Shown here in pieces: positions 9,568 through 18,177 of a DNA stretch of 64,000 nt. The stretch comes from an uncultured Agathobacter sp. (GTDB taxonomy: Bacteria; Bacillota; Clostridia; Lachnospirales; Lachnospiraceae): assembly GCA_910587655.1 (NCBI GenBank), contig CAJUND010000008.1, forward strand, positions 40,451 through 104,450, read 5' to 3'. A program made the translations under genes and the position numbers. Each line of letters opens with the position of its first letter. Position 1 is the first letter of the stretch. Below the pieces are notes generated by a model. It was not told where the DNA came from. It searched no databases and saw nothing but the letters and a program-made list of their open reading frames with translations.

Positions 9568-10540
9568 ATTTTTTCAGCAGTTCCTCTTTATACGGCTCCA
9601 AATTTACACCCGCGCCTGATCCAGGGTATTCGCATTCCCTGCACGCTATATAGGGATTCTCTGTTCCTTCCAGAAAGCTTATCAGCATTTCCCTTCTTTT
9701 TTCAGACTCCCATATTTCCTTAAGCGACATTTCCGTTATATTCCCCAGATTCTGTTTGTCCTTCTGCCAGTCCGCAGAACAAGGGCTGACAGAACCATCA
9801 CTGTGAACCACTAACTCATAAAAACAAAATGCGCATACCGGCCATTCCTTAAATGTCCCCCCGCCAACGTTATACTGCTGCTGCTCTTTTACAGAATCCT
9901 GAAACCCTGACCAGTGATTAGTGGCACCATCAATATTTATGGTATCCGCATAATCTCCAATCATATTCACAAAAGAGTCCTGGTCTTTCTCTGAAAAATA
10001 ATCACCAATTATTTTAATATGAACATGGCAATTTTTTCTGTGGGCGTACAGATATTTGATATTGTCATACATCTCATCAAAACTTATCTTTACCCCTGTA
10101 ATTCTCTCATAGTCTTTATCATTTAATCCATTTAACGAAATTGTCAGTTCGTCCAGCCCGGCCTCCACCAGCTCATCTATCAGCTTATGGGTAAGCAGGC
10201 TGCCATTTGTTGTAGTTTTTACCTCCTTGGCAACCCCCTCTTCTTTAATCCTTTGAACGAACCAGGCAATTTTTTTATTGATCAAAGGTTCTCCCAGCCC
10301 ATAAAGATGTATTACATTTATTGGAGCATCAAACTCTTTTAACTGTGCAAGCGTTTTCTCAAACATTTCCACCGTCATGATATTGCCCTTAAATTCTTTA
10401 CTCTTACTCTGAAAGCAAAAGTCACATTTAAAATTACACGCATCACATGGATCTATATTTACTCTGAGCGGCTGTTTTAGAGGAAGCAGTTCCCACAATG
10501 GCTTTCTGTCTGCTCTTATCGGCGGAGTTAATTCTTTCAT
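9560..10540 (-). CDS. Radical SAM protein with C-terminal cysteine-rich (SPASM-like) region
   Basis: 326 residues from the ATG at 10540, chosen because AAGGAAAAACCGG precedes it; an ATG at 10564 is possible but lacks a good site. The [4Fe-4S]-SAM motif CxxxCxxC is C35, C39 and C42 in CDACNFKCDFC. The C-terminal cysteines (VHSDGSVSPCSAD; CRECEYPG) look like a SPASM-type auxiliary cluster region. Such enzymes start radical chemistry on peptides, sugars or alcohols. The ACP is 30 bases upstream and a second radical SAM protein lies beyond it, so an ACP-bound or sugar substrate is possible. Confidence 0.85.
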   Translation of the reverse strand: MKELTPPIRADRKPLWELLPLKQPLRVNIDPCDACNFKCDFCFQSKSKEFKGNIMTVEMFEKTLAQLKEFDAPINVIHLYGLGEPLINKKIAWFVQRIKEEGVAKEVKTTTNGSLLTHKLIDELVEAGLDELTISLNGLNDKDYERITGVKISFDEMYDNIKYLYAHRKNCHVHIKIIGDYFSEKDQDSFVNMIGDYADTINIDGATNHWSGFQDSVKEQQQYNVGGGTFKEWPVCAFCFYELVVHSDGSVSPCSADWQKDKQNLGNITEMSLKEIWESEKRREMLISFLEGTENPYIACRECEYPGSGAGVNLEPYKEELLKKYV

Positions 10541-10570
10541 CCGGTTTTTCCTTTCCCTAAACACTCTTCT

Positions 10571-10810
10571 TTATATCTCTATACTGTATTTCTTTAAAAT
10601 CTCTTTCCCTGTGTCAAAAGAACTAAAATCCACGATATCATCGGTCTCCATTTCAATATCAAACGCATTTTCCAGTTCCGCAATCAAACCCATATGCCCT
10701 ACGGAATCCCATTCGGCTATGGATTGATACTCCAGCGTAGAGTTTACAACGCTTTCGTCAACCCCCAGTCCTTCTGTAAATGCTGCGACATACTTTTCTA
10801 AATTAGTCAT
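10571..10810 (-). CDS. Acyl carrier protein
   Basis: 79 residues, acidic, with the phosphopantetheine attachment motif DSVGHM (Ser36) and the usual four-helix pattern (LIAELENAFDIEMETDDI). It carries acyl groups as thioesters on a 4'-phosphopantetheine arm. It is not next to fatty-acid elongation genes; it lies between two radical SAM genes in an operon that also encodes an AMP ligase, a FabZ-like protein and a LuxE-LuxC fusion. A dedicated carrier for this pathway is the likely role. Confidence 0.93.
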   Translation of the reverse strand: MTNLEKYVAAFTEGLGVDESVVNSTLEYQSIAEWDSVGHMGLIAELENAFDIEMETDDIVDFSSFDTGKEILKKYSIEI

Positions 10811-10829
10811 CTTTTTTCTCCTCTTCTTT

Positions 10830-11846
10830 TTAGAATACTTTTTTTATATCAATCGGATCTAATATTGACATTTCATGCATACAATACCGCCTCATAAACT
10901 GAGGGTCTTCTCCCGCATAACAACATTCATGCCGCTCCCCAAAACACGGAAACGAAAAACCATATTCCATAATTTCTTTCAGCGGCTGCTCTTTGATATT
11001 GCCAAGCTTCATATGCAAATATGAACATGGAAGTACATCTCCATACGGGTTAATATACGGACGGTTTACTGCTATACAGCCGCTGACCTGTACTTTCTTA
11101 TTCGGTAACGGCGGCCAGATATCCCGCCAAAAATGCTTATATTTTTGTCTAAGGCTCTCCAGGTACATGGTATCTTCCGGGGTAAGCATCACATCGAATT
11201 TCCCCCTCCAGTTTCCGGTTGGGGTTGCCGGCACAATTGAAAAATGATAATCCTGCTTCTGGCAAAACTCCGCAATCTCCTCCACTTCCCCTGAATGAAT
11301 ATTGTAATGTCCAACCAGAAAATTAACAGATGCCTGCATACCAGCATTTTTCGCATTTTCCAGTGCCTTAACCGCGTGGTCATATGCACCTTTAACGCCC
11401 CGGTATCCATCATGTATCTCAGGTTTTGTACTATCCAGGCTGATTGAAACGCGGGACATCCCTGCCTGTTTCAGTTTAGATGCCACCTGTTCCGTCAAAA
11501 GATACCCATTGGAGGTCATCTCTATATAGAACCGATCCGCGCCAAATATATCAATAATATCATATAAATCCTTACATACTAATGGTTCTCCCCCTTCAAT
11601 CAGAATTTCATACATACCCAGTTCATCTGCTTCATCCGCCAGCTTTCTAATATCATCCAGTGTTAAAGTTCCTCTAACCGGTCTGCTCGGAGACTCTGTA
11701 AAGCACTGGTCGCATTTAAAATTGCATGCATTGCTGTAATTAAGTAAAATTCCTCTGGGTGCAGTACCTACGCCGCCATTTTTACTAATATATCTGTCGA
11801 ACGCCCGCATTTTTTCGAGAACCCTTTTATTATCTTTCAGTTCCAT
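10830..11846 (-). CDS. Radical SAM/SPASM protein
   Basis: 338 residues. The CxxxCxxC motif is C41, C45 and C48 in NACNFKCDQCF. GGEP (IEGGEPLVCKD), the SAM amino-binding motif, follows near residue 85. The C-terminal cysteines (VLPCSYLHMK, ECCYAGED) suggest one or two auxiliary clusters. Only moderate similarity to the other radical SAM protein of this operon is apparent by eye, so they are probably not a recent duplication. It is 19 bases upstream of the ACP. Reaction unknown. Confidence 0.86.
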   Translation of the reverse strand: MELKDNKRVLEKMRAFDRYISKNGGVGTAPRGILLNYSNACNFKCDQCFTESPSRPVRGTLTLDDIRKLADEADELGMYEILIEGGEPLVCKDLYDIIDIFGADRFYIEMTSNGYLLTEQVASKLKQAGMSRVSISLDSTKPEIHDGYRGVKGAYDHAVKALENAKNAGMQASVNFLVGHYNIHSGEVEEIAEFCQKQDYHFSIVPATPTGNWRGKFDVMLTPEDTMYLESLRQKYKHFWRDIWPPLPNKKVQVSGCIAVNRPYINPYGDVLPCSYLHMKLGNIKEQPLKEIMEYGFSFPCFGERHECCYAGEDPQFMRRYCMHEMSILDPIDIKKVF

Positions 11847-11859
11847 ATGATTTCACTCC

Positions 11860-12612
11860 CTATGGGTGCAGACCTCCGTCTGCCCTCATTACCTGCCCTG
11901 TCACATAGCTGCTGTAATCAGACAGCAAATATACTACCGTTTTAGCAATTTCATCCGGCTGCCCGATTCGATGAAGAGCCGTATTTCCAATTGTTTCTGA
12001 TAACAATTCTGTTTTCATTTCCGATACCATATCCGTCTCTGTAACTCCCGGTGCTACTGCATTTACTCTTATTCCATATCCTCCAAGTTCATTAGCCCAT
12101 TTTTTTGTTGCACCAATGATTGCCGCCTTGCTTGCTACATATTCAAACTGTGCCGGATCTCCGTCCAACGCTGCCGCAGAACTGATATTCACAATGGAAC
12201 CTCTCTTGCCTCGAATCATATTTTTCAACAGGCGCTGCGTCAAAAAAACGTGACCGAAAAAATTAATCTCAAATGTGCGCCGTATATCTTCCATGGATGT
12301 CATTAAAAACAAGTTTTTTGTTCCAATAGTTCCTGCATTATTCACAATCCCTGAAATTGGCACTTTATATTTCAATATTTCAGAAGCGCCTTCCTTAATC
12401 ATACTTTCCTCACCCAAATCAAAATAAACCGGGTGGATTGCAACACCATATTTTTCAGAAAGATTCTGTAATTTACTTTCCAATTCTTCCGTCCGGCTGC
12501 GCATACAGGCAAAAACATTTGCTCCATTTTCTATACATGCCTTTAAAACAGCAAATCCTATCCCCCTGTTACTTCCCGTAATGACAATATTTTTATCCTT
12601 CAGCATATTCAT
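11860..12612 (-). CDS. Short-chain dehydrogenase/reductase, FabG-like
   Basis: 250 residues, classical SDR. The cofactor loop TGSNRGIG is at residues 12-19, NNAG near 90, the serine in VNISSAAA and the catalytic YVASK near 155. The C terminus VTGQVMRADGGLHP is typical of FabG-like ketoreductases. Together with the ACP and the FabZ-like protein it could reduce a beta-keto thioester, or act on a sugar. Its start overlaps the end of the transketolase C subunit by 20 bases. Confidence 0.88.
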   Translation of the reverse strand: MNMLKDKNIVITGSNRGIGFAVLKACIENGANVFACMRSRTEELESKLQNLSEKYGVAIHPVYFDLGEESMIKEGASEILKYKVPISGIVNNAGTIGTKNLFLMTSMEDIRRTFEINFFGHVFLTQRLLKNMIRGKRGSIVNISSAAALDGDPAQFEYVASKAAIIGATKKWANELGGYGIRVNAVAPGVTETDMVSEMKTELLSETIGNTALHRIGQPDEIAKTVVYLLSDYSSYVTGQVMRADGGLHP

Positions 12613-13555
12613 TCTTAACTCTTTCCACTATTTTTTCCGGTGACAAACCACATTCATTCAGCAAATACTCATAACTTCCCGGATGAGGATAGAAATCATT
12701 TACACCAATCATCAACTGTCTGGGTCTTTCCTTTTTACATGCATAATATTCCGCAACCGCACTGCCTAATCCACCAAAAATATTATGTTCTTCCACCGTT
12801 ACGATGAGCTTATATCCCATCAGGGAATTTAATATATCCTTGTCCAGCGGCTTTACCGTATGCATGTCAACGACCGTACATGTGATACCTTCGTCCTCAA
12901 GTAAACCTGCTGCCTTCAAAGTCTGTGATACAATTGACCCCGCAGCAATGAAAGCAATATCTTCTCCCTTCTTTAAGGTAATCGACCTGCCGATTTCATA
13001 GTTAAAATCATCTGCATAAATAATATCCGCTCCTCCTGATAAACGAATATATACAGGTCCGTCGTAATGCTTCGACGCTTCAACACATTTTACAATCTGC
13101 AGGCCGTCTGACGGGCATAAAACCGTCATTCCCGGAATCGTACGCATAATAGCTATATCCTCCAGTCCAAAATGCGACGCACCCAGTGTATTCATCGCTA
13201 AGCCGCTGCCCAGCCCCACCGCCTTTATGTTTAAGGACATATACCCCATATTCATGCGAATCTGTTCGCTTGCCCTCATTGAAATAAACGGCGCAAACGA
13301 AGTGGCAAATACCGGCGTACCATCCTTCGCCAGTCCGGCGGCAACACCTATCAGATTCTGCTCTGCTATACCAACATTTACAAAAGCATCCGGATATTTG
13401 GAATAAAATCTCGTCAGTCCTGACGAACTTCCCAAATCAGCCGACATCACAAAAAAATCCGGTTCCTCTTCATATAATTTCAAGATTGCCATTCCAAATG
13501 CGGCTCTCGGTCCCATTGCCGCCCATCTTGTAATTTCAGACTTTTTAATCTCCAT
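12593..13555 (-). CDS. Split transketolase, C-terminal subunit (second pair)
   Basis: 320 residues. FVNVGIAEQNLIGVAAGLA contains the TPP-activating glutamate, and FGLEDIAIMRTIPGM and VEEHNIFGGLGSAVAEY are classic transketolase/DXS second-half signatures. The start overlaps the upstream N-terminal subunit by 11 bases. This pair is separate from the pair at 7.9-9.6 kb, so the island encodes two heteromeric transketolase-like enzymes. Confidence 0.9.
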   Translation of the reverse strand: MEIKKSEITRWAAMGPRAAFGMAILKLYEEEPDFFVMSADLGSSSGLTRFYSKYPDAFVNVGIAEQNLIGVAAGLAKDGTPVFATSFAPFISMRASEQIRMNMGYMSLNIKAVGLGSGLAMNTLGASHFGLEDIAIMRTIPGMTVLCPSDGLQIVKCVEASKHYDGPVYIRLSGGADIIYADDFNYEIGRSITLKKGEDIAFIAAGSIVSQTLKAAGLLEDEGITCTVVDMHTVKPLDKDILNSLMGYKLIVTVEEHNIFGGLGSAVAEYYACKKERPRQLMIGVNDFYPHPGSYEYLLNECGLSPEKIVERVKNEYAEG

Positions 13556-14366
13556 ACTTCTGTTCTTCCAATTCTTTCATTGCCAGCTCATAATTTTTCT
13601 GTGTCAAACGGTTATGATGCCAGCTGTTATTATTCTCCATAAAGGAAATACCATGCCCTTTAATTGTATCTGCAACAATTGCTGTCGGCATATTTCTTAA
13701 AGGATTGCTGCTTAGAGCTTTCCGTATTTCTGAGATGTTATGCCCGTCTATTTCCAGCGTATGAAATCCAAATGCCTGCAAACGTTCCATGTAATTCGGA
13801 TAGTACATAACCTGTTCACTGGCACCGTCATTTTGAAATTTATTATCGTCTAATATAACCGTAAAGTTGTCCAGCCTAAACTGTGCTGCTGACGATAATG
13901 CTTCCCATACCAAACCCTCATTGCTTTCTCCATTACCAATTATTGTGTATACCCGGTAATCTCTTTTTTTACGCTTGGCGGACAATGCCATTCCCACTGC
14001 CATGGATATCCCCTGGCCTAAGCTTCCATTGGATGATTCAATTCCAATCCCAGGTTCCATGACCGGATGTGCACAAAGGTTACTGCCATCTGCAAGATAT
14101 GTCAGGAGACGTTCCTCCGATATTATCCCCAGCTCTCCAAGTGTCGCAAACAAAGCCAATGCTCCATGCCCCTTACTGAGAACAAATTTGTCCCGTTCCT
14201 CATAAGGTTCGCCGATACCACGCAGCACCTCTCCATACAAAACAGCAAGAACATCAACCATAGACAATGCTCCGCCCAAATGAACATTACTATTACACTC
14301 ATATGCCAGCTTTATTATTCTCTTGCGAATAGCGAGCGCCAGCTTCTCCAATTCATTATTAATCAT
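13545..14366 (-). CDS. Split transketolase, N-terminal (TPP-binding) subunit (second pair)
   Basis: 273 residues. The TPP/Mg motif is IGNGESNEGLVWEA followed by ILDDNKF; LSKGHGALALFATLGELG and SNGSLGQGISMAVGMALSA are standard transketolase N-half sequences. Note GNG in place of the usual GDG, which replaces the first metal-contacting aspartate; TPP binding should be checked. It begins almost directly after the FabZ-like gene. Confidence 0.9.
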   Translation of the reverse strand: MINNELEKLALAIRKRIIKLAYECNSNVHLGGALSMVDVLAVLYGEVLRGIGEPYEERDKFVLSKGHGALALFATLGELGIISEERLLTYLADGSNLCAHPVMEPGIGIESSNGSLGQGISMAVGMALSAKRKKRDYRVYTIIGNGESNEGLVWEALSSAAQFRLDNFTVILDDNKFQNDGASEQVMYYPNYMERLQAFGFHTLEIDGHNISEIRKALSSNPLRNMPTAIVADTIKGHGISFMENNNSWHHNRLTQKNYELAMKELEEQKYGD

Positions 14367-14367
14367 A

Positions 14368-14844
14368 TCATTCTGCCTTTGGTTTATATTTGTTTATTAC
14401 ATCCGGAATTGCAACAACAAGACTGGCTGAACAGGCTGCTTCCCCATCTACGTAACTTTCCACATGTCCTTTTGCCACTCCCCGATTAAAAGTATCTAAA
14501 GTTGCATATATTTCCAGTCTGTCTCCCGGAACAATTTTTCTTCTGAATTTCGTTTTATCAATACTTACAAATGCCGTCTTCATGCCTTTATACTCTTCCA
14601 CACAGAGAAATGTCATTAAAAATGTCTGTGCTAATGCTTCTACCTGAACGAACCCGGGCACATTTGGCTCATCATCAAAATGCGCCGGAAAAAACCATTC
14701 GTTATAAGAAAAGTTTTTTATCGCATAAGCACTCTGCAGCGGAACGGCCTCCTTTATCCTGTCAATAAAGAGCAGCGGATATCTATTCCTCTGGCATTCC
14801 TGTATCCCCATTAAATCAAATTCAAGTTTGTTTTTTTCAACCAT
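14368..14844 (-). CDS. FabZ-like hotdog beta-hydroxyacyl dehydratase
   Basis: 158 residues from the ATG at 14844, preferred over 14883 because GAGGGAAAA precedes it and it removes an overlap. The catalytic FabZ pattern is kept: His55 in PAHFDDEPNVPGF and Glu69 in QVEALAQ. FabZ enzymes dehydrate 3-hydroxyacyl-ACP. The gene is far from any fatty-acid operon and lies with an ACP and a FabG-like SDR, suggesting a dedicated carrier-bound step. A thioesterase-like use of the fold is possible. Confidence 0.85.
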   Translation of the reverse strand: MVEKNKLEFDLMGIQECQRNRYPLLFIDRIKEAVPLQSAYAIKNFSYNEWFFPAHFDDEPNVPGFVQVEALAQTFLMTFLCVEEYKGMKTAFVSIDKTKFRRKIVPGDRLEIYATLDTFNRGVAKGHVESYVDGEAACSASLVVAIPDVINKYKPKAE

Positions 14845-14857
14845 TTTTCCCTCATTT

Positions 14858-15514
14858 CTATTTGAATACTTTTTTCGATTCATTTTTTTTCATAATCCGC
14901 GCGGGATTCCCCACAGCAACAACTCCCTCCGGCAATTCCCTGAAAACAATGGCTCCTGCTGAAATAACAGAATCATTCCCTATGGAAATATGATCCGTGG
15001 TCCCTGATAAGAATCCCATAAAAACCCTGTCGCCAATATAATCCCCTCCGCCAATCTGGCAGTTCGAACCTATCACTGTATGCTGTCCTATCTTTATATC
15101 ATGACCTATCACCGCATGGGATTGTATATATGTATTGGCGCCAATCTCTACATTGTCCGTAATCGTTACCCCTTCTGCTATGACAACTCCCTCACTAACT
15201 GTTGTCGTCTCATCTATATACACTCCCGGATGAATTAAAGTTGCCAGACGGACTCCCTCATCCTTCACCCTTTGATACATAAAGTCTCTGACGCCTGGTT
15301 CTCCTACTGCTATCACGACTTCTATATCATTGTTCTTCCTTTCTTTCATAAGTTCACTGAATTTATAAACCTTTACTTCATTAACCTCTGCAATTTCATT
15401 TATATCATCTATAAAGCAGTATTCGCTCCATCTGTGATGAATCTGGTTTATTTTTCGTGCAATAATGTATACTTCCCTTGCCAGACCATGGGCTCCGTAT
15501 ATCGCCAGCAGCAT
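14858..15514 (-). CDS. NeuD/PglD-type sugar O- or N-acyltransferase
   Basis: 218 residues. The N-terminal Rossmann-like domain (AIYGAHGLAREVYIIA, about 1-85) is followed by a left-handed beta helix of hexapeptide repeats (GVVIAEGVTITDNVEIGANT, IGHDIKIGQHTVIG) ending in VAVGNPARIMKK. This architecture is shared by PglD (UDP-4-amino-sugar N-acetyltransferase) and NeuD (sialic acid O-acetyltransferase). It is the first gene after a sigma-A-like promoter at about 15.6 kb and has a strong ribosome site (AAAGGGGTGG). Donor could be acetyl-CoA or the local acyl carrier. Confidence 0.88.
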   Translation of the reverse strand: MLLAIYGAHGLAREVYIIARKINQIHHRWSEYCFIDDINEIAEVNEVKVYKFSELMKERKNNDIEVVIAVGEPGVRDFMYQRVKDEGVRLATLIHPGVYIDETTTVSEGVVIAEGVTITDNVEIGANTYIQSHAVIGHDIKIGQHTVIGSNCQIGGGDYIGDRVFMGFLSGTTDHISIGNDSVISAGAIVFRELPEGVVAVGNPARIMKKNESKKVFK

Positions 15515-15601
15515 AACCCACCCCTTTCTTTCATAGTTTAATCCCAGACCTCAGCTCCACTTCCTGTCATTTCCAAGAATACAGTTATATTCTCCTTATT
15601 A

Positions 15602-15631
15602 AGTATAGCACAACTTTGGCTTTTCTGTAAA
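15602..15631 (-). promoter_or_regulatory. Candidate sigma-A promoter of the NeuD-to-methyltransferase operon
   Basis: On the minus strand TTTACA and TATACT are separated by 18 bases, with TGTGC in front of the -10. It lies about 90 bases upstream of the acyltransferase start and could drive about 15 kb of minus-strand genes down to the window edge. Confidence 0.5.
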
Positions 15632-15654
15632 TACCACGCAGCGCAGGCCTGTCT

Positions 15655-15783
15655 TTATTCCCATCTTCTGATTTTCATGATTTCGTCCCAATTTCCAATT
15701 TTTATATCCGGGGTTTCTTCTATGTCCATTAAAACCTGTTTTACCAGATTCCTTTTCTCCTTTGTCTGAAATGAAAAAATCAT
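15655..15783 (-). CDS. Possible 42-residue small ORF, function unknown
   Basis: This short frame (MIFSFQTKEKRNLVKQVL at its start, ending MKIRRWE) lies between the GT2 gene and the promoter near 15.6 kb. It is charged and helical-looking, and could be the remnant of a larger gene. GGAG lies about 15 bases before the ATG, and an in-frame TTG slightly upstream is closer to it. The rest of 15515-15803 holds only the promoter and no other supported gene. Confidence 0.22.
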   Translation of the reverse strand: MIFSFQTKEKRNLVKQVLMDIEETPDIKIGNWDEIMKIRRWE

Positions 15784-15803
15784 TGTCAAAACTAATCTCC
15801 GGA

Positions 15804-17012
15804 TTAAACCGCATAAACTGTACAATATTCCCGCAGATTTAATTTATCCAGTATAGCTGTGACCTCCTGGACATTAATCGGCTGTATGCCCAGAATAAAT
15901 CCAGGCTTTTCATAGTTTGCGGCTACATCACTCAGATAATATACTGGTTTTCCCTCAAATACTTCCGGCGCAGTCTGTCCATCCGATACAACAAATCCTT
16001 CATATGCAATCCCAGCATAATCCAGCTGCCTGCGGCACACAGCCCCAAGTCTGCTTGTCCCATAAATAAACAGATGCTCCGATTTCTTATCCAGCTCTTT
16101 TATCCTCTCATTCAGATAGTCTTCTTCGACATACTTGTAGCAGCTTTCCAGTCTCCCCGCATCAATTCCAAGCTTCAATGCCATTTCCAGCCCTTCTTTT
16201 CTCCCAATAGCCGCACAGAATCCCAGGCAGTCAGAAATGATTTTCCTCTCCAGAATATCGTGAAATCTTTTTCCCGTATAATCATCAAATTTTTCAAAAA
16301 AAGTAATCATCTTCAAAACATAAGTACAATAAGCATTCCGGTCTTTTCTCCATACACTCATCATGGACTGATTATTTCCGACTCTGTATACAACCATCGG
16401 TTTCTCAAAATAATACACCTTTCCACAGCATGCAAAGTAATTTCTGTATGCATAATCCCCCGACTCTGCATCCTGAATAAATCCAGGCATATTTTTATGA
16501 TACCTGGACCGGTATACATAAGATGATGATGCCGGGAAATTCGTCCCCAGCCCCATCTTTACCTGTTCCTCCTGGGAATATGTTCCCTCCTTGGGAAATG
16601 TATTAAGAAGCGTCTCCTCCCCCGTCATACAGTTTAACTTCACTGCATTGCTCATACACATAGAATATTCCTCATGTGCTTCCAGAAACGCTATCTGTTT
16701 TTGTATTTTTTCATCGTCAATCCAGTAATCATCGCCATCAATTATTGCAAAATATTTGCCCTCCTTCTTCAAATGATGCCTTTTCTCACTGATTTTACCT
16801 TGTTGATATTGATTTTCCGTTTCATAAAACCCTCTCACTACTCCAGGATATTTTATTTCATATTCTTTTATGATATCCGCAGTCCCATCTGTTGACGCAT
16901 CATCATGAACCAGTATCTCATACCGGAAATCCGTTTTCTGGCTGAGAATTCCCTGTATTGTCTCCTTTATATATTTTTCATGGTTATATGTAGCAATTAT
17001 GACTGACAGCAT
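15804..17012 (-). CDS. GT2-family glycosyltransferase with C-terminal Rossmann-like domain
   Basis: About 402 residues. The N-terminal GT-A fold opens MLSVIIATYNHEKYIKETI and carries VHDDASTDGTADII and the DxD-like IDGDDYWID. The region around 90-270 completes the transferase. Residues about 310-402 (LFIYGTSRLGAVCRRQL ... GFVVSDG) form a nucleotide-binding-like domain of the kind also attached to several enzymes in this island. The ATG at 17012 is preferred because GGAAG is 7 bases upstream; the ATG at 17024 adds four residues. Probably transfers a sugar to the flagellar or surface glycan. Confidence 0.85.
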   Translation of the reverse strand: MLSVIIATYNHEKYIKETIQGILSQKTDFRYEILVHDDASTDGTADIIKEYEIKYPGVVRGFYETENQYQQGKISEKRHHLKKEGKYFAIIDGDDYWIDDEKIQKQIAFLEAHEEYSMCMSNAVKLNCMTGEETLLNTFPKEGTYSQEEQVKMGLGTNFPASSSYVYRSRYHKNMPGFIQDAESGDYAYRNYFACCGKVYYFEKPMVVYRVGNNQSMMSVWRKDRNAYCTYVLKMITFFEKFDDYTGKRFHDILERKIISDCLGFCAAIGRKEGLEMALKLGIDAGRLESCYKYVEEDYLNERIKELDKKSEHLFIYGTSRLGAVCRRQLDYAGIAYEGFVVSDGQTAPEVFEGKPVYYLSDVAANYEKPGFILGIQPINVQEVTAILDKLNLREYCTVYAV

Positions 17013-17095
17013 AATATCTTCCATAGCCGTACTTTTCCTCCTTTAATTCCACTTTCAACATACCATAATCCCTCCTACACTCTCTGCAGTTAAGA

Positions 17096-18151
17096 TTACA
17101 CTTCTGCATACAAAACCGTTTCCCACATGTTAGACGCGTAATGCCGGATATAAAACTTATATTCCGGAACAAGACTTAGAATATAAAAAGGAATCTCTAT
17201 GATATCCTCAGGTTTATGGTAGATACAGATTGCCAGCCTTGGACGGTTATTTAGAATTGTCTGCTTTGCTCCCTCCAGAGCCTTTAATTCACTTCCTTCC
17301 ACATCCATTTTAATAAATGTGACTTTTTCATCTTTTACAACCGAATCTATATCTGTTCCTGAAACTTCGTACTCTCCCGCCTCTGTAACGGATGAGCCTG
17401 CCCCGGACTCAGAAAATTTAAGAGTTTCTTTTCTGTTCCACACCGCATAATTACAAATTTCCACATTCGGAATATTTTTTTCCCTGACGTTCTGCCGTAT
17501 GACATCACACATACTGCTGACGGGTTCAAATGCAAAAATTTTTTTATAATTTCCATTTGTCCACCGGGAAAATGCCTGCACATCCGAACCGTCAAATGCT
17601 CCCGCATCAACATAAACTTCATCTGCCAGCGGTTCAAAAACATCCCGGTACTGGTCTCCCCTGCTCCACACCAGCATTGTATCTGAAAGTATATATTTTT
17701 TATCCATTCCCCTATCCAGCAGCTGCTTATATATTTCCCTGGCATGCAAGTGTGAGCCAAGAATAACCAAACCGTTACCGTGTTCCTTTATCATCTCGTC
17801 CACGGACAGAACACGCAAACCGTCCACTGTTTCCCCAGCCCTGAAATTGTCACAAAAACAGGATGCCTTGTATCCCTGGTACGGAAGCATTTTTTTAATG
17901 TGCATCCCACCGAATCCGCACGTAAAAATAATAATTTCTTTCGGCATCAGTTCAGCCATTTTTTCATCCAGTTCTCCGGACGGATGCCAGTCATGATACA
18001 GATTGCATAATCCTTCTGTATAATCATCCTGACTCTGATTCAATAGGAAATTAATTCTTAATTCAAACAAACTTTTTGATTCTTCATCCTGCAAATGGTC
18101 ATAAATCCGATTCATAGTCTGATAATAGTTTTTAATACCTGTCCCCATCAT
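17096..18151 (-). CDS. FkbM-family methyltransferase with N-terminal Rossmann-like domain
   Basis: 351 residues. Residues about 70-145 (IIIFTCGFGGMHIKKML) look like the recurrent Rossmann-like domain. The C-terminal FkbM methyltransferase has VYVDAGAFDGSDVQAFSRW, FAFEPVSSMCDVI, FIKMDVEGSELKALEGAK and the FkbM-typical CIYHKPEDI tail. FkbM enzymes O-methylate sugars or polyketides. A second FkbM protein with the same layout lies 1 kb upstream. Confidence 0.85.
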   Translation of the reverse strand: MMGTGIKNYYQTMNRIYDHLQDEESKSLFELRINFLLNQSQDDYTEGLCNLYHDWHPSGELDEKMAELMPKEIIIFTCGFGGMHIKKMLPYQGYKASCFCDNFRAGETVDGLRVLSVDEMIKEHGNGLVILGSHLHAREIYKQLLDRGMDKKYILSDTMLVWSRGDQYRDVFEPLADEVYVDAGAFDGSDVQAFSRWTNGNYKKIFAFEPVSSMCDVIRQNVREKNIPNVEICNYAVWNRKETLKFSESGAGSSVTEAGEYEVSGTDIDSVVKDEKVTFIKMDVEGSELKALEGAKQTILNNRPRLAICIYHKPEDIIEIPFYILSLVPEYKFYIRHYASNMWETVLYAEV

Positions 18152-18177
18152 TTTAATTCCCTTCTTAATTCCTTGAT

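Noticed and set aside
15599..15814. 71-residue minus-strand frame after the GT2 gene
   Set aside because: No domain, polar low-complexity composition and overlap with the promoter; another frame of the same DNA looks slightly more protein-like.
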